This document shows positions 21,015 through 32,600 of a DNA stretch of 64,000 nt, piece by piece; within the stretch, counting starts at the first letter, position 1; each line of letters begins with the position of its first letter. A model generated the notes under the pieces. The model saw only the letters and a program-made list of their open reading frames with translations. It made no database searches and was not told the DNA's origin. This DNA comes from Schistocephalus solidus (lineage: Eukaryota; Platyhelminthes; Cestoda; Diphyllobothriidea; Diphyllobothriidae). Location: contig WEDG01000839.1 of the NCBI GenBank assembly GCA_017591395.1, positions 1 to 64,000 of the forward strand. Direction: 5' to 3'. Made by a program: the position numbers and the translations under genes.

Positions 21015-22783
21015 GTAGGTTATTTGATCGTCATTTATGGTGCATGCAAACTCCTGAGACCAAGAAATGGAGATTGACATATATGTTGCCTATTTTGCAA
21101 TTTTGTTTAGAATGACTGCGTAGGTTGCGGTAAGGAACTAATCCCGATCGATTTGACTCAGTGGAGCATAACTTTGTTTATTCAGCGAGAAGTTGCTGCC
21201 AATGAGAAATTTGTGTTAACTTCGTGAAGGATAACCGATGATACAACATGGATTTAAACTTTTGATAAGCGAACTTCATATTTTTACACCTTGAGAGTAC
21301 CTAAGTTGTGCAACTGAGGTTTATTTTTGATGTTAGTAGTTTTTGACTCGTTGGTGACCGCGGTAAGGTGTTGGCTGTCATTTTTGCCTGAAACTCCTGT
21401 GAAATGATATTAGTGCCCGCGTGACACGACGTCCTCTAGAGTTTGAGAGAGGATTTTCGCGTGGGATTGACAATTACCAATGTGGAGTGGTTTAAGGACA
21501 ACACGCTGTCATTATGCTTTATCCGAAACTGCGTTCTGGAGTCCCTCGCGGGGGCATCACCGCTTACAGCTCGGGGTTGAGATGTGTCTGATGTAAAAGT
21601 AACCCAACAATGGTCATACTAGTCTCTGGGTGTCGGCAAAACTGACTGACTAATGTTTGCAAGGTGCCTACCTTTGATAGTACAACCCCGCAGTTCCTAC
21701 AAAATGATACGCCCCTTTTTCGTCCTATTGTCGAGTAATCCATGAATGGTGTGCTTGCTGTTTCGAGCATTCCTGAGCAAAACCAACATGAGGGCTGGCC
21801 TATGACTCGAGTGAATCAACCTGAATCCCACTGATCATTTCAGTTCGGGGTTAAACGTCAAAATTTCCAGATGTGGGTTTTAGGCCTTGTTAACTGAACA
21901 AGAGAAATAAGCTTTAAACAATCAATTTGATCCATTTTATTCTTGTTTTCAAAGCTTTTTCAGTGAAGATTGTTTACTCAATAAACAGCCTCACCCAAAC
22001 CTGACTAATAGTGAGCTGAATTTCTGTGCTGTCGTATCCATTCTCCACCATTAATGTTCATATACCTTGCATTTTAGTGACATTGGGTTTAATTTTCAGT
22101 GATGATGCTCCACATGAGAAACAATCTATAGATGGTAGATCAAGAAGTGTTGAATAGGTTTCTTGGAATTCCTATCGAATAGGCTTATTACTTAAATTAA
22201 TTTGCTGCAATGACAAACCCTTGAAGGTATTCCGAATTCGCTCCAATACCATTGGCTGCCTGAATTCACTAGAGATGTCTCACCAGTAAATAAATTTCAA
22301 CTGCATGCGGCTATTCGAGTGGCTTGCCCTATTGAATTGTTTCCAGAGTTTGTTTAGCTTAAACGTCCTATAATAATTGTTTTAATCAAAAAGTGGCCTT
22401 TTGTACGCGTTGATGGAGCAGCAGATATTTACACGCGTGTAGATTGGATGGCATTTTATTATTTAATCAACCTGTGGGTTTTGGTTGACCGTACTTGTAT
22501 TCAAATGTGCCTTGGTATAGAGATTATTATTAGCAGGCCTACGAGGGGCTCAAATAAGACTGATTATTTTCGGGCTATTAACATGTCCCTTCAGGTTTTT
22601 TCTAAGATTCCTACGTTAACGATTAACTGAGAACGATTAAAGATTAACTGATGTCCAGCATTTTGAAAATGTTTAAACCCGAATTATTAAACGCTCTCAA
22701 GCTTTGTGTTGAGCAAGTGCAGAACATCTTTCGGCCGGTGTCTATAATGTTTGCGCAATCACTTGTGCATATACTACTTGCAG
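21015..22783. other. Probable intron
   Basis: Lies between two exons that match in phase. No coding or repeat signature recognised. Confidence 0.4.
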
Positions 22784-23278
22784 TCGACGGCGACGCCTCC
22801 AAAGGCGAATGATCACAATCAAGCCAATGCAGCCGACTCTAGAGATAGCCTCGACTATGCCGGTGATGATCTTATTCGGAGAGCTGAAATGCGTGCCCAT
22901 GAACGCCAGAAGCGGCTAATGCATGAAGTCGGAATCGATGAGGCCTCGGGCTATAACGAACGGTGGGACGGCGGTGCGCATTTAGACAGGAGTGCGGATC
23001 ACTCACCGCGGCCTGCCTCAATTGTGGGACCCCCTGGCCCAGCGGAGGGTCAGGACCCCCGCCACTTGACACAGAAGCAGCTTCTTGAGCGACACATGAC
23101 TGACGGACGATTTATTAATTACGTCAATCGTCCTCCCTGGCATACTACCTTGGACGATAATGGTACTGCTAATGGGTCTAGAAGACGAGTCGAAGAACAA
23201 TCTCCGCAGAATGGGCCTCGTGATCAGAGGACGACCAACCAGATGGACTTTCCGTCTTATACGGTGTCAGAGATGAGC
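22784..23278 (+). CDS. Host gene exon, unrecognised polar protein
   Basis: A 495-base exon (165 codons, phase 0-0) lies between 'actacttgcag' and a strong donor, AGC|gtaagt. The protein is charged and rich in N, R, D and P: 'DDLIRRAEMRAHERQKRLMH' looks helical or coiled; then come 'PRPASIVGPPGPAEG', 'QLLERHMTDGRFINYVNRPP' and 'MDFPSYTVSEMS'. It looks like a cytoplasmic or disordered scaffold segment. No catalytic motif and no membrane segment. It chains in phase with 20899-21014 and 24730-24909. I do not recognise the family. Confidence 0.7.
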
Positions 23279-23933
23279 GTAAGTGACTGGATCTTCAGTA
23301 TCCTAAATGATTCGATTAAATACAGCAAATTGCTCCATCTGTTTGTATTGATTCTAAGCGGTAAACGGAAACAAGAAGCCGGTAGATCATAATACCTTTT
23401 TCGACTCATTACCGGCTGTTTGTCCGATAAGCTCTTAGAATGCGAAAGAGGCACAGACTACAGGTTAAATGACATTCTTGGCGCTTCAGAACTGCATCGT
23501 AAAAACGTGTTTGCCAACAAGCATCTCAGCCGGAGTGAGAAAATCTCGTTTCTATAGTAGCTCTTGTGTTTCACAAAAGCCGCTTTTCCACCTAAAGTTA
23601 TGTCGATTTACCCTAGTCCATCCAAGCAGCCATCTCTCTCGGGCTATGGCTGCTCTGCCTAATAAAAAGGGATCTTGACCTAAGCGAGCTTCTAGGGAAA
23701 AAGCATGCCGTAGCACAAACCTCGATTCATCCTTACTTTTAATGGATGTTGGGATAAAGTTAAGGACAAAAGTTTGCTTCAGTAAATGTTATCAACCAGT
23801 GGAATAGACAGTCAACCTCGCTATTTGATGTAGGCTGCTTTCTGGCCTTTGCTCTTTCCATTTACCACCACATTCTGCATAATAATATCCTCAGACGTAA
23901 ACAACAATAATCATTAATGTAGAATAAGAATGC

Positions 23934-24150
23934 CGACAAAGACGGGGGAGACTGGAATGGCCATTTCTGACCCATTAGCCGCCATCAACCAGTCATACGT
24001 AACCCCAGGTGGTGCCCCACACGAGTCTCGATCTGCTGGCGGAGCCCAAGAATACGCCCCAAAGCAGATCGGGACGAGGGAGCTCTGTTAACGATCGGTG
24101 AGCGTTCATCGATCATAAATGTGTCGAGGGGGGATGCAGTTATGACTTGA
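23934..24150 (-). repeat. Hammerhead-bearing SINE-like repeat, decayed copy
   Basis: Shares the block 'ggagactggaatggccattt' and following sequence with copies at 57.66 and 57.84 kb. The tRNA-like half is strongly degenerate here. It lies in the intron between the exons at 22784-23278 and 24730-24909. Confidence 0.65.
23950..23994 (-). ncRNA. Hammerhead-like motif, core mutated
   Basis: On the minus strand helix I is perfect (GACTGG with CCAGTC), GAAA and the palindromic helix III TGGCCA are intact, but the catalytic CTGATGA reads TTGATGG. Cleavage activity is therefore not expected. Confidence 0.5.
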
Positions 24151-24729
24151 ACGCGATTCAACTACACCTAACACTCCCTTCCTATATATACCATTTTAAA
24201 ACGGCAGAACAGTTAAAGCGACTGATGACGGCCACTGGCTGATAAAGAACCCATGTCTTTATGCGCAAGTTAACCGCACCTTAACTACTGAGGCATCTAT
24301 CAGAACTCAGTTACCACCAAGACCCCATTACAGAAGACTGCTCATATGTCCCGAGCTATCCTGTCGGCCGGCAACCTTCCAAGCCATGGCTCTTAACGTA
24401 TCGCACCAGTTTCATATGCAACAGTGTTTTATAGCCAGTATTCCCCAAACTGAACGTCAACTTAGGCCTCACTTTTGCGTCTTCCATGCACCAGTTGCCT
24501 CGTTCGACCCTGAATAATAGGCTAGATATTTCTGCGTTGCTTTTTTTCATGTGAAAAGCATTAGTCGGATGAAACGCAGACAATATAAGTAATATAAACA
24601 AAGGAGCTAAAATTGCCAGCGACAAACGGCAACCGGACTGGGGCCTCCCAGCTGGGAGTCATAATTGTCAATTGTATGCAGACAGTTTGACTGAATCGAA
24701 CTGATATCTAAACTCCCCCTCTTTTGAAG

Positions 24730-24909
24730 GCTGCAAGACCTTTGGCAACAAACAGTCGCTATGAGAGGTGCACTTGGCTGCCAAATCTGGCGCCGGACTT
24801 TGACATTGAGAAAAGGAACAAACGACTTCCAGCGTCGAGAGTTCAGCAGAATCACGGCGAGGACAGTCGAGACGTGGGAAATGGATCGTCGGCAGCTCTA
24901 TCTGCACTG
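24730..24909 (+). CDS. Host gene exon, unrecognised
   Basis: A 180-base exon (60 codons, phase 0-0) between 'ccccctcttttgaag' and CACTG|gtaagc. The reading includes 'NSRYERCTWLPNLAPDFDIE' and 'DVGNGSSAALSAL'. It continues the chain 20899-21014 / 22784-23278 in phase, so at least three exons of one plus-strand gene are supported. Confidence 0.65.
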
Positions 24910-25675
24910 GTAAGCCCTACACCCATTTTGCTCAATGGTAGAAAGCTTAAATGTAAGCAATAGTTTGTTCCAAAGTAAGGCGCTCGATTTCCCTATAATT
25001 AGGTCTTGTATGACATACTGTAGTGTTATATCCATGCGGTTCACGGAGAAGGGTCGGCTGCCAAAGTAAAAGGACCAAGACTTAACCAATACGACGAACG
25101 CTTTAGCAGCTACAGGAGCCTCAGCTGAGAATGGAAGACAGACTGCACGGGTTATGTTAATCACCTTCATTTTGCGGACATGGAGCATTAAAACGGCATT
25201 AGCCGCACATTTCTCATAAAAGCGGTTCGAAGACCCCCTGTAAAAGTATCATACGTCTGCTATGTCGGGTGAGTAACCCTAATGAGCAGCTAACCACTGC
25301 ATATGCTTAACACAAACTCCCAACATGGCTCATTGCCATAAGCCCGAAATTTTGCCATTTCTATAGTTAGATCTGCGAAAAATGAGTAGGTGCATAGAAT
25401 GTTGGCCGAAGAGTCTGCTGAAATTAACAGAAATCGCCGTCAAGAAACGGCATTCAACGAGGTCGAGCGCCATGTCTCAAGAATATCGGTGTTCCGTGGT
25501 GGAAGTGCCAACTAATTACGAACCACCATACCTCAGAGTCATGATCCACCAACTACACGCGTAACAGGGTCCCACGCACTATTGCTGGAGCACCCCAGGA
25601 CTTGCAACTACGACAGACTTAGTAGGGGATTTTGGAAGATTTGAATAATTCATTTGAAACACATCTGAAAACGCC
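24910..25675. other. Interval without recognised gene
   Basis: Presumed intron or 3' flank. The short open frame at 25382-25564 has no clear splice borders. Confidence 0.35.
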
Positions 25676-25764
25676 GACGGACTCGGTGGGATTCGAACCC
25701 ACATCAACAAAGGGAAGGCTTTGGTTACAGCCAACGCTCTAGCCAACTAAGCTACGGGGCCCAC
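25676..25764 (-). repeat. tRNA-like sequence (SINE head or tRNA pseudogene)
   Basis: On the minus strand, TAGCTTAGTTGGCTAGAGC gives box A and a 4-bp D stem, and GGGTTCGAATCCC gives a perfect box B and T arm. The acceptor ends (GGCCCCG / CGAGTCC) pair at only about 5 of 7 positions, and the anticodon arm is poor with an over-long variable region. This fits a tRNA-derived SINE head or pseudogene better than a working tRNA. Confidence 0.55.
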
Positions 25765-26599
25765 ACCGGACCCCGTGAGTTTAGTCACGTTACCCACCCA
25801 GCCTACTGCAACTGCTAGCTCCCGCTAAAAGAGCCTGCTCCACGTAAGAATTCTCAGCGGGAAGAGTTCAGGCTTGTGCCTCAAGCGAACCCCATTCTCG
25901 TGGACTGATGAACCAAGGAGGGTCCGGCTATCGACTACACTTTAAAGTTTCAGGCGTTTCCTATTTGCTTTTGTCAGACTTGAGCTCACAGTTACTATAC
26001 ACGGTTCTGCAGTCCTGCCTGTACCAGTGAACCGGTTTTTCACAACATTGGGACTAGCGTAATTTATGCTAGGGTAAGCAGCAACTCCAGTTCTCTTGTT
26101 TTATGTCAGACTTCTAGGCAGAACGTGTTCATGCAGAATATTGTATTTTTAGGCCAAACATGCATACGGTACGCGGGGACGAATAACGGCACCGTACGCC
26201 TCGCACGAATAGCTGCGCAGTACACAGCCCTGCACTTTAACGGCCCGAAGGGCGTGTTTTCTCGGGGATATCAGTTTTTCACCTCCCCACAGCATTATTG
26301 CAAACCGGTGTCAATGCGTCAGCAACCCGGTCTCTGCGTTTTTACAGACTGATATGGTGTTAGGTAATCATCCACGACAATAGGAACCACATCTTAATCC
26401 CATGCACTCAAAAAATTTGTGCAGCGCTGCTGGAATATTGCACTTTCTTGCTTAAACCTTGTGAATGTCGGAGATTTTCCACTTTCCATCGAAAATACAT
26501 AATTGAGGACTCGGGATGTGGATACTAAACAGACTATTTACTCTGCGAAAAGTAAGTTTGTGATATGAAAATAAATAGGAATATACAGTTTTGAAGGCT
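25765..26599. other. Interval without recognised gene; GC-richer patch
   Basis: The patch at 26160-26340 is richer in GC than its surroundings and may be a repeat. The region also includes the 3' flank of ORC2 on the minus strand. No recognised coding sequence. Confidence 0.35.
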
Positions 26600-26686
26600 T
26601 CAGCCAAAGGCTTCCTTATTCTGTAAAAATTCCCTCAGACTTTCCTTGTCCATTAGTATTTTCAGGAGTTCAGTGCCATCTGGGCT
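26600..26686 (-). CDS. ORC2: ORC2 last exon
   Basis: The acceptor is 'catgttcgtttcag'. The 28 codons before TGA (26602-26600) read '[13 protein letters not shown]' then '[12 protein letters not shown]'. This matches the family's final 'DGxEYLxIPxDxxxLxxFLxxE' segment. Phase 0 at its start agrees with the preceding exon. Confidence 0.85.
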   Translation of the reverse strand, partial: SPDGTELLKILMDKESLREFLQNKEAFG

Positions 26687-29600
26687 CTGAAACGAACATG
26701 AAGGGATAATTAACACATTGCGGAGTGGGATGGAAAAAAATGAAGAGGATCAATACGTGCGTACAACTTATTTGCGTAGTCAAAAGATAGATGTCCAAGG
26801 TGCAGATAGATTACATAGTACTATCTCGGCAGTCTGAGGCACTATAAAAAACTAAAACTGGGTTTGATAAATGCTGACTGAAGGACTCAAAAACAGGTGG
26901 AAAGGGGCTGGTGAAGGATGAGCGATGTCCAGAAAAAAGCTTGATAAAATGCAATTTCGAACGAAAAGTAAACTGTGGAGAAGAAAGCATTTCGGGCTCG
27001 TTTCAGAAATCATACGTCCTGAATATACTGCTTATGAAGATAAAGTGTGTCAGGCACTGTTTGATCAATAAAGCTGTATGGTGAAGTTCGGAGGCCTATC
27101 AAGGGGTAGAAACCGTCGCTGTTGTATATCCAGGATGCATCGTGCGAAATACAGCATATGAAAGCTGGCCAACCAATTGTTATTAATTAACACTTGTCGA
27201 GAAGAACGGTATGCGATTGGCTTAGGCGCTGATAGTATTCTTACTGGAACGATTTGGAGTATTTCCCCGAAGTAGGTATTTCATTTTGTGATTGAAATGA
27301 CACCTTGTCGTACAAAGTCTGGCGGCGTAAAGGTCAACTTACTTTTGAAAACTTAACCAATTTATGGTCCTTGAATTCGGTCAGCTGTGCTCGAAGTGTG
27401 ACCTCACTGTTTACAAGAAAAGCATCACGACATCGCCAGTACAGTTCCTCCAATGGCATGCCTTGGACTGCTAGAATAAGACATAGACAAGAATCAACAC
27501 TAGACCAGAACAAAAACACAGTACCTTAACCGGCGTCCGAAATATATCACGAATTTTCGGTCGTTACTTAACCTACCAGGTTCCTCGGCTTCCTTCAATT
27601 TTTTGCCCCTGGCGGAGATTTTTCGACGCTGTACTGCCTCCTCGATTGCCTGAAGTTGGAATTCCGCTAAGAGGCGGTAGATTTCACGAGCATTTTGTGT
27701 TAGCGACGTCATGACATGACGCAGCCTAGTAAGAGCGGCTACGTCGACGTCGTTCGGGAAAGGTGGCTGTCAACTGCGTAGCTCCGGCCATTCAGAATCT
27801 GTTGGAGCAGAGGGCTGTTTGAAAAACTGGCCTCGACTACATAGGGCGCCAGCGTGGAGCAGTCTTCCCACAACCATGAGAATCGGCTAAGTTCTGTTTG
27901 GGACCACACTAAGGGAATACATAGTCAAAAATTTCATGTCAGTCGACGGTCAACCGTGCAAACCAGTTCAACCAGCCAACCACAAGACAGCGGGCAAACC
28001 ACCATTTTAACATGAGAACCACCATGTTCTAGAAGGTGCAACAGTGCTTTCCGTGTGAAATGGTATAAATGTTGAGCATACACCACACGCTTTCTGTTTA
28101 CATCCACCAATGTCTAATTCTAAGACAGTTAAAATGTAAATGACTGGGTGCAATGGTTGGATACCGACCTTGGCATACCGCGCATGATATGCAGACCTGG
28201 GTATCCCGAATATCAATAAATATAGCCTAAGTAGCAATACTTTTTATGCTTTTAAAACTTAAAAGATATATATGAAACCTTCATAACCAGAACGCTTTCG
28301 CTCTAACTTGGCTAGTTCAGTACACATCGCGTATAACGAGTGAAAAAATACTTGTCACGTAGTAGCAAACAATCAGTTATCGAGAAGTATTATTCAAAGA
28401 CATTGGGATGATCATGAATGGTTTATTTGCCACTGACATCAACAATGTGTCCCAATTTAGGAAGACTGGAAATCTCAACCCGCGTTCGATTGATAATTGA
28501 GCTTACCACTCAATCAATTGAAATACCGACTTAGATCTTGTCTGTGGATAGGTAAGCGGCATAGTCATAAAACCAAAGACTATTAAGAAAACAATAAGTA
28601 AATTTAAAAAAATTAGCAAAGAAAGGAGTCAGCCATCAATCTAAATCAAAATGCAGTTAGGAGAAAAATCAAAATGGAGATGGCAATATTTCGTAATTAA
28701 GCATAGAACTCGTTTAAGGCTTGGTACGGGGTGGGTCAGCATGACCAAAAGATGCGAAAATACCTTCGATCGTAAATAGGAGATAGTACCGAAAGAAGAC
28801 CTTTTCAGTACGCTAATAAAACTATAAGAGTATAGGTGAGTTACTTAAAGAGGTTAACTACAACTGACATTGCGTGACATTAGTAAAAATCAAATTCTTG
28901 TGCATCGGACTCCCGGGCAGAGGATACTTTAGAACAAAAATGCTTACATATAGGTAGGTTCACATGATCAATCGAGGCCACGAGGTGAATATGCGGTACT
29001 GTAGCCAACCGGGCTAAAACAGCCTGCGCCTTGGCTGTGCGAAGGTTGCGACCATCAATGTTATGGATGAGGAGGTAGAGGGGTGCTTCGGAAGCGACTG
29101 GGGGAATCAAAAACAACGAGGTAGTGTAAATATAAAAAAAGAAGATGCACATTTCGCAAAGTAACTTTAATCAAATTTTCGGCTGTGACTATAAACCCAG
29201 TAATTGCAAGCGGGGACATAACTATTTATTCTGACGGAACAAGGTTGTAGACTTCTACAGATCACGTTATCGGACATTCCCGTCCCGATGCACATAGAGC
29301 CTTAGTACACTTACAGGACTTGCAATTATGGAGAAAGGAAACTCGGATGACCATTTCCGGCTTATTAACCCATATCAAACTTCGGTTTTAGAGCTTTGTT
29401 TCGGACTTGAAGCCAAGCGTCTGTAGGAATATTCTTGAGGTAGGTCCCGAGTCCATTCGTAGAGCGTTGCATTTAATCTCGAATAATGGAGAGAAACAGA
29501 GGAACTAAGTCATATGCTCCTACTATCTCGTGATTTGCAATATTAAGACATTTTAATTCGTTTAGGGGCCGTTCTGACTTTTCACCCAAGGGTTCGCGGT

Positions 29601-32600
29601 TTCTTCTCAGTGCATAAAGTTGGTGAAACGAGTAAAGAGACAGTTGATTGTATAAGAATGCAAATTTAGAGAACAAGACGAACTATTTAAAAACGATGCA
29701 GCAGATGAAACTCTGCTAACGAAGTCTACAAAATTACAGAGCTTATACACTGATAAATTAACGAAAGACTTTACAGGAAGTAAATATAACTCCTTTCCAA
29801 ATACCTGAAACAGAACGAAACAACTATTACCAAGAGTTAAAAAAACTCCCATTATACTGAAGTGTGGTATGTTTTAGTGAAGCCAACCTGGGAAACTGCC
29901 TCCATCCGTGCACATGAACATGGACAAGGATTGAAGAGCGTAACTGATCCCGGATGACCACATACACTAAAACGGGTTACCCGTTAGCCTAGCTGCTGGC
30001 TACCCTGCGCGTCCACAGGTGGCGGATGGTGAAACGGCCTTCAATGAAGGTTAGCTGCGAAATAAGCACTCTCAGGTCCGTCGAATAACCAGTTGCGGAC
30101 CAGCCGCGGCAGTACTACCAGGGCGCGGAGGGCTGAGGTCTAGCACGCCGACTGCCTTATAACCTTACGACGGCACTGTGGCATGGCGACCGTAAACCGC
30201 CATTAAATAAGTTTGCTTGCCACCACTGCCTTGTGGTTAGGTTCTTGAGCCAAAGAGCTAGACAACCTCGAACAAACAATCCAAGCGACTGTTTGGTACC
30301 CGCCTGTATTCAAATCCCCAAGAAATCTCATGAGCAATGTCCGATTACAGTACAACGATCCATGCTACGTCGTCCGCGGGAACCGACGCGCTTCGCAATC
30401 CTGGTAAGCAAGCTGGACTACTCAACCGGGAACGGACTCTTGGTATTGGATGCTGGAATGTGAGAACTTTTCTGGACCCAGGTACCCAAATCTGACGGCA
30501 CGCAGTCTTCATCAGTACCACATGGATGTCTGCTGCCTGTCTGAAATCCGAATCCCCCACTCAGGTTCAAGAGAAATGAAGATCCCGAGAATCAACTCCC
30601 ACTTCACCCTGTACCACAGCGGCCCACTGGACTCGTCTAGTAGACACGGTGTGGCTATTGCCCTCTCGGAACAAGCAAGCCGTGCACTACTTGCATGGGA
30701 ACCAGTCAATGACCGAATGGCTTACGCGCGGCTGAAGGGTCACTTTATCAACATCTCTGTCGTTTCCGTGTATACACCAAAATCAGCTGCCAAACAGCGC
30801 GATAAAGATGCCTTCTATTCGCAGCTGCAGGAGGCTAGTAGATAAGCTACCTTGCCTTGATCTGTTGATTGTTGCGGGGTGTTAGGACTGGACTCACGGA
30901 CTCGTCAGCCACCTTATAGGCCGATTTGGGCTTGGCTCTCGATGCGACAATGGTAAGAGAATGCAGAAGTTCGCTGACAAGAACTGATTGTTTGTCATGA
31001 ACACGTGCTTTGAGCACCGCCACAAACATCTGCTAACTTGGTATTCAAACGACGGTCATACCGCGAGTCGGATCGACTACATTACAGTTGGTTCAAGGTA
31101 CCGCAGCTGGGTTCACGGTAGCAGATCGATGCGTTGTGCCAAAACTGGTAACGCCTACGGGTCCTCGTTCGCACACGGTTAAAGTTCAACTCTCATCTGC
31201 ACCCAAAATGCCCCAGGCTTGACGCCTCGATGTCACAAAAATCCGGCAACCCAGCACTGCCGAGGCACTGAACACAGAAATCCGGTCCCATTTTACGACC
31301 CGAGCACAGAGAAGGCAGTGACCAATGGTAATCAACCAGCGGCGCCGCAGTGACTAGATCAGTGGACGGACCCTGCAGTTGCCTGCCCAGACGGCTCGAG
31401 CCAGATCTTACAACGATGCTTCTTTCCGTCAACTTAGGAACATGACAGCAAAGTCAGTTAGGGATGACCAGCAGAAATATAGGCCTGGAATAGCGACGTC
31501 CATGGAGCAAGTCTAAAACGTTGGTGAGCTCGCGAAACGCTGCCAAATTATCCGCCAAGTTAGTGGTAAGCCCTCGACACTTAGTGACTGTTCGCGATGT
31601 AAATGGTGGCTTTATTGCTGACAACTCAGCCAAGATCGATCACTGGCATGAGCACTTCGAGCACCTTCTCAGCTTTGTTGAACAACTAATCACACCCTCG
31701 CTACCATCTGCCCCTGAGTCTCATCCCTCCATAGCTTATGCAGTGTCGTGCAAACCCCCTTACGAGGGAGAAGTTGCCGATGAATTACAGAGACTGCATA
31801 ACGACAAGGCACCCGGAGAGGACGGTATACGCACCGAAATCTACAAGGCTTGTGCTGACAATCTGGCTTCATGAGGTGATTGAGCAAGTGTGGAGAGACG
31901 AAGTATTTCCTAATGACTGGGGTTCGGGCATCCTATTACAAAGTATGAGAACTACCGCGGCATAAGCCTCATCAACGTTGCTGCGAAGGGCTTCACTATT
32001 GTCCGTATCAGACGGTTTCAGTCTGCACATCACTCTAGGACGGGCCCAACCAACCCGGATTCCGAGCTGGGCGTGGACCAGATATTCACTCTGAGGCGCA
32101 CTCTGGAATTCCGCCATGGCTACCAACAGCCGACGGCCGTCTGCTTTATTGAAATCGCAGCTGCGTTCGACTGCGTCTATCGTGAGTCCCTATGTCGAAT
32201 AATGGAACTTGGTGGTGCCGGTCAAAATCATTGCCTTGATCAAGGCCTACTATTGTTCCATCACTGCGCGAGTCCTCGTCCATAACGATCGCTCTCAACC
32301 CCTCGATATCCGATCTGATATTCGACAAGGTTGTATTCTGTTGCCCATTTTGTTCAACTACGCTATTGACTGGATTCTCGGGAAGATCCTGCACGGTTCT
32401 GACGGTGTGGAATTTGCACCCGGACGCCGCCTGTCAATTGACCCGACGCAAGACCTCCATCGCCACGAAGATCTGCGTGTATTGTGCATCCACCCCATAA
32501 GTCCTCAACAGTTGTGAATATTGCGCTAGGCGCGTGAAAGATGAGCGAAAACGGGAGGTATCTGACCACTGCTGCTTGGGGACCATTCTTGGTGTGAAGT

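Noticed and set aside
24215..24250. Plus-strand 'ctgatgacggccactggctg' as a second hammerhead
   Set aside because: No GAAA after helix II and no complementary helix I strand.
25676..25764. A functional tRNA gene
   Set aside because: Box A, box B and T arm are good, but the acceptor and anticodon arms do not pair well; kept only as tRNA-like.
29820..29852. Another U-tract (ENE-like) stem on the minus strand near 'gggagtttttttaactc'
   Set aside because: Only one arm resembles the motif; no complementary partner arm with an opposed U tract was found.
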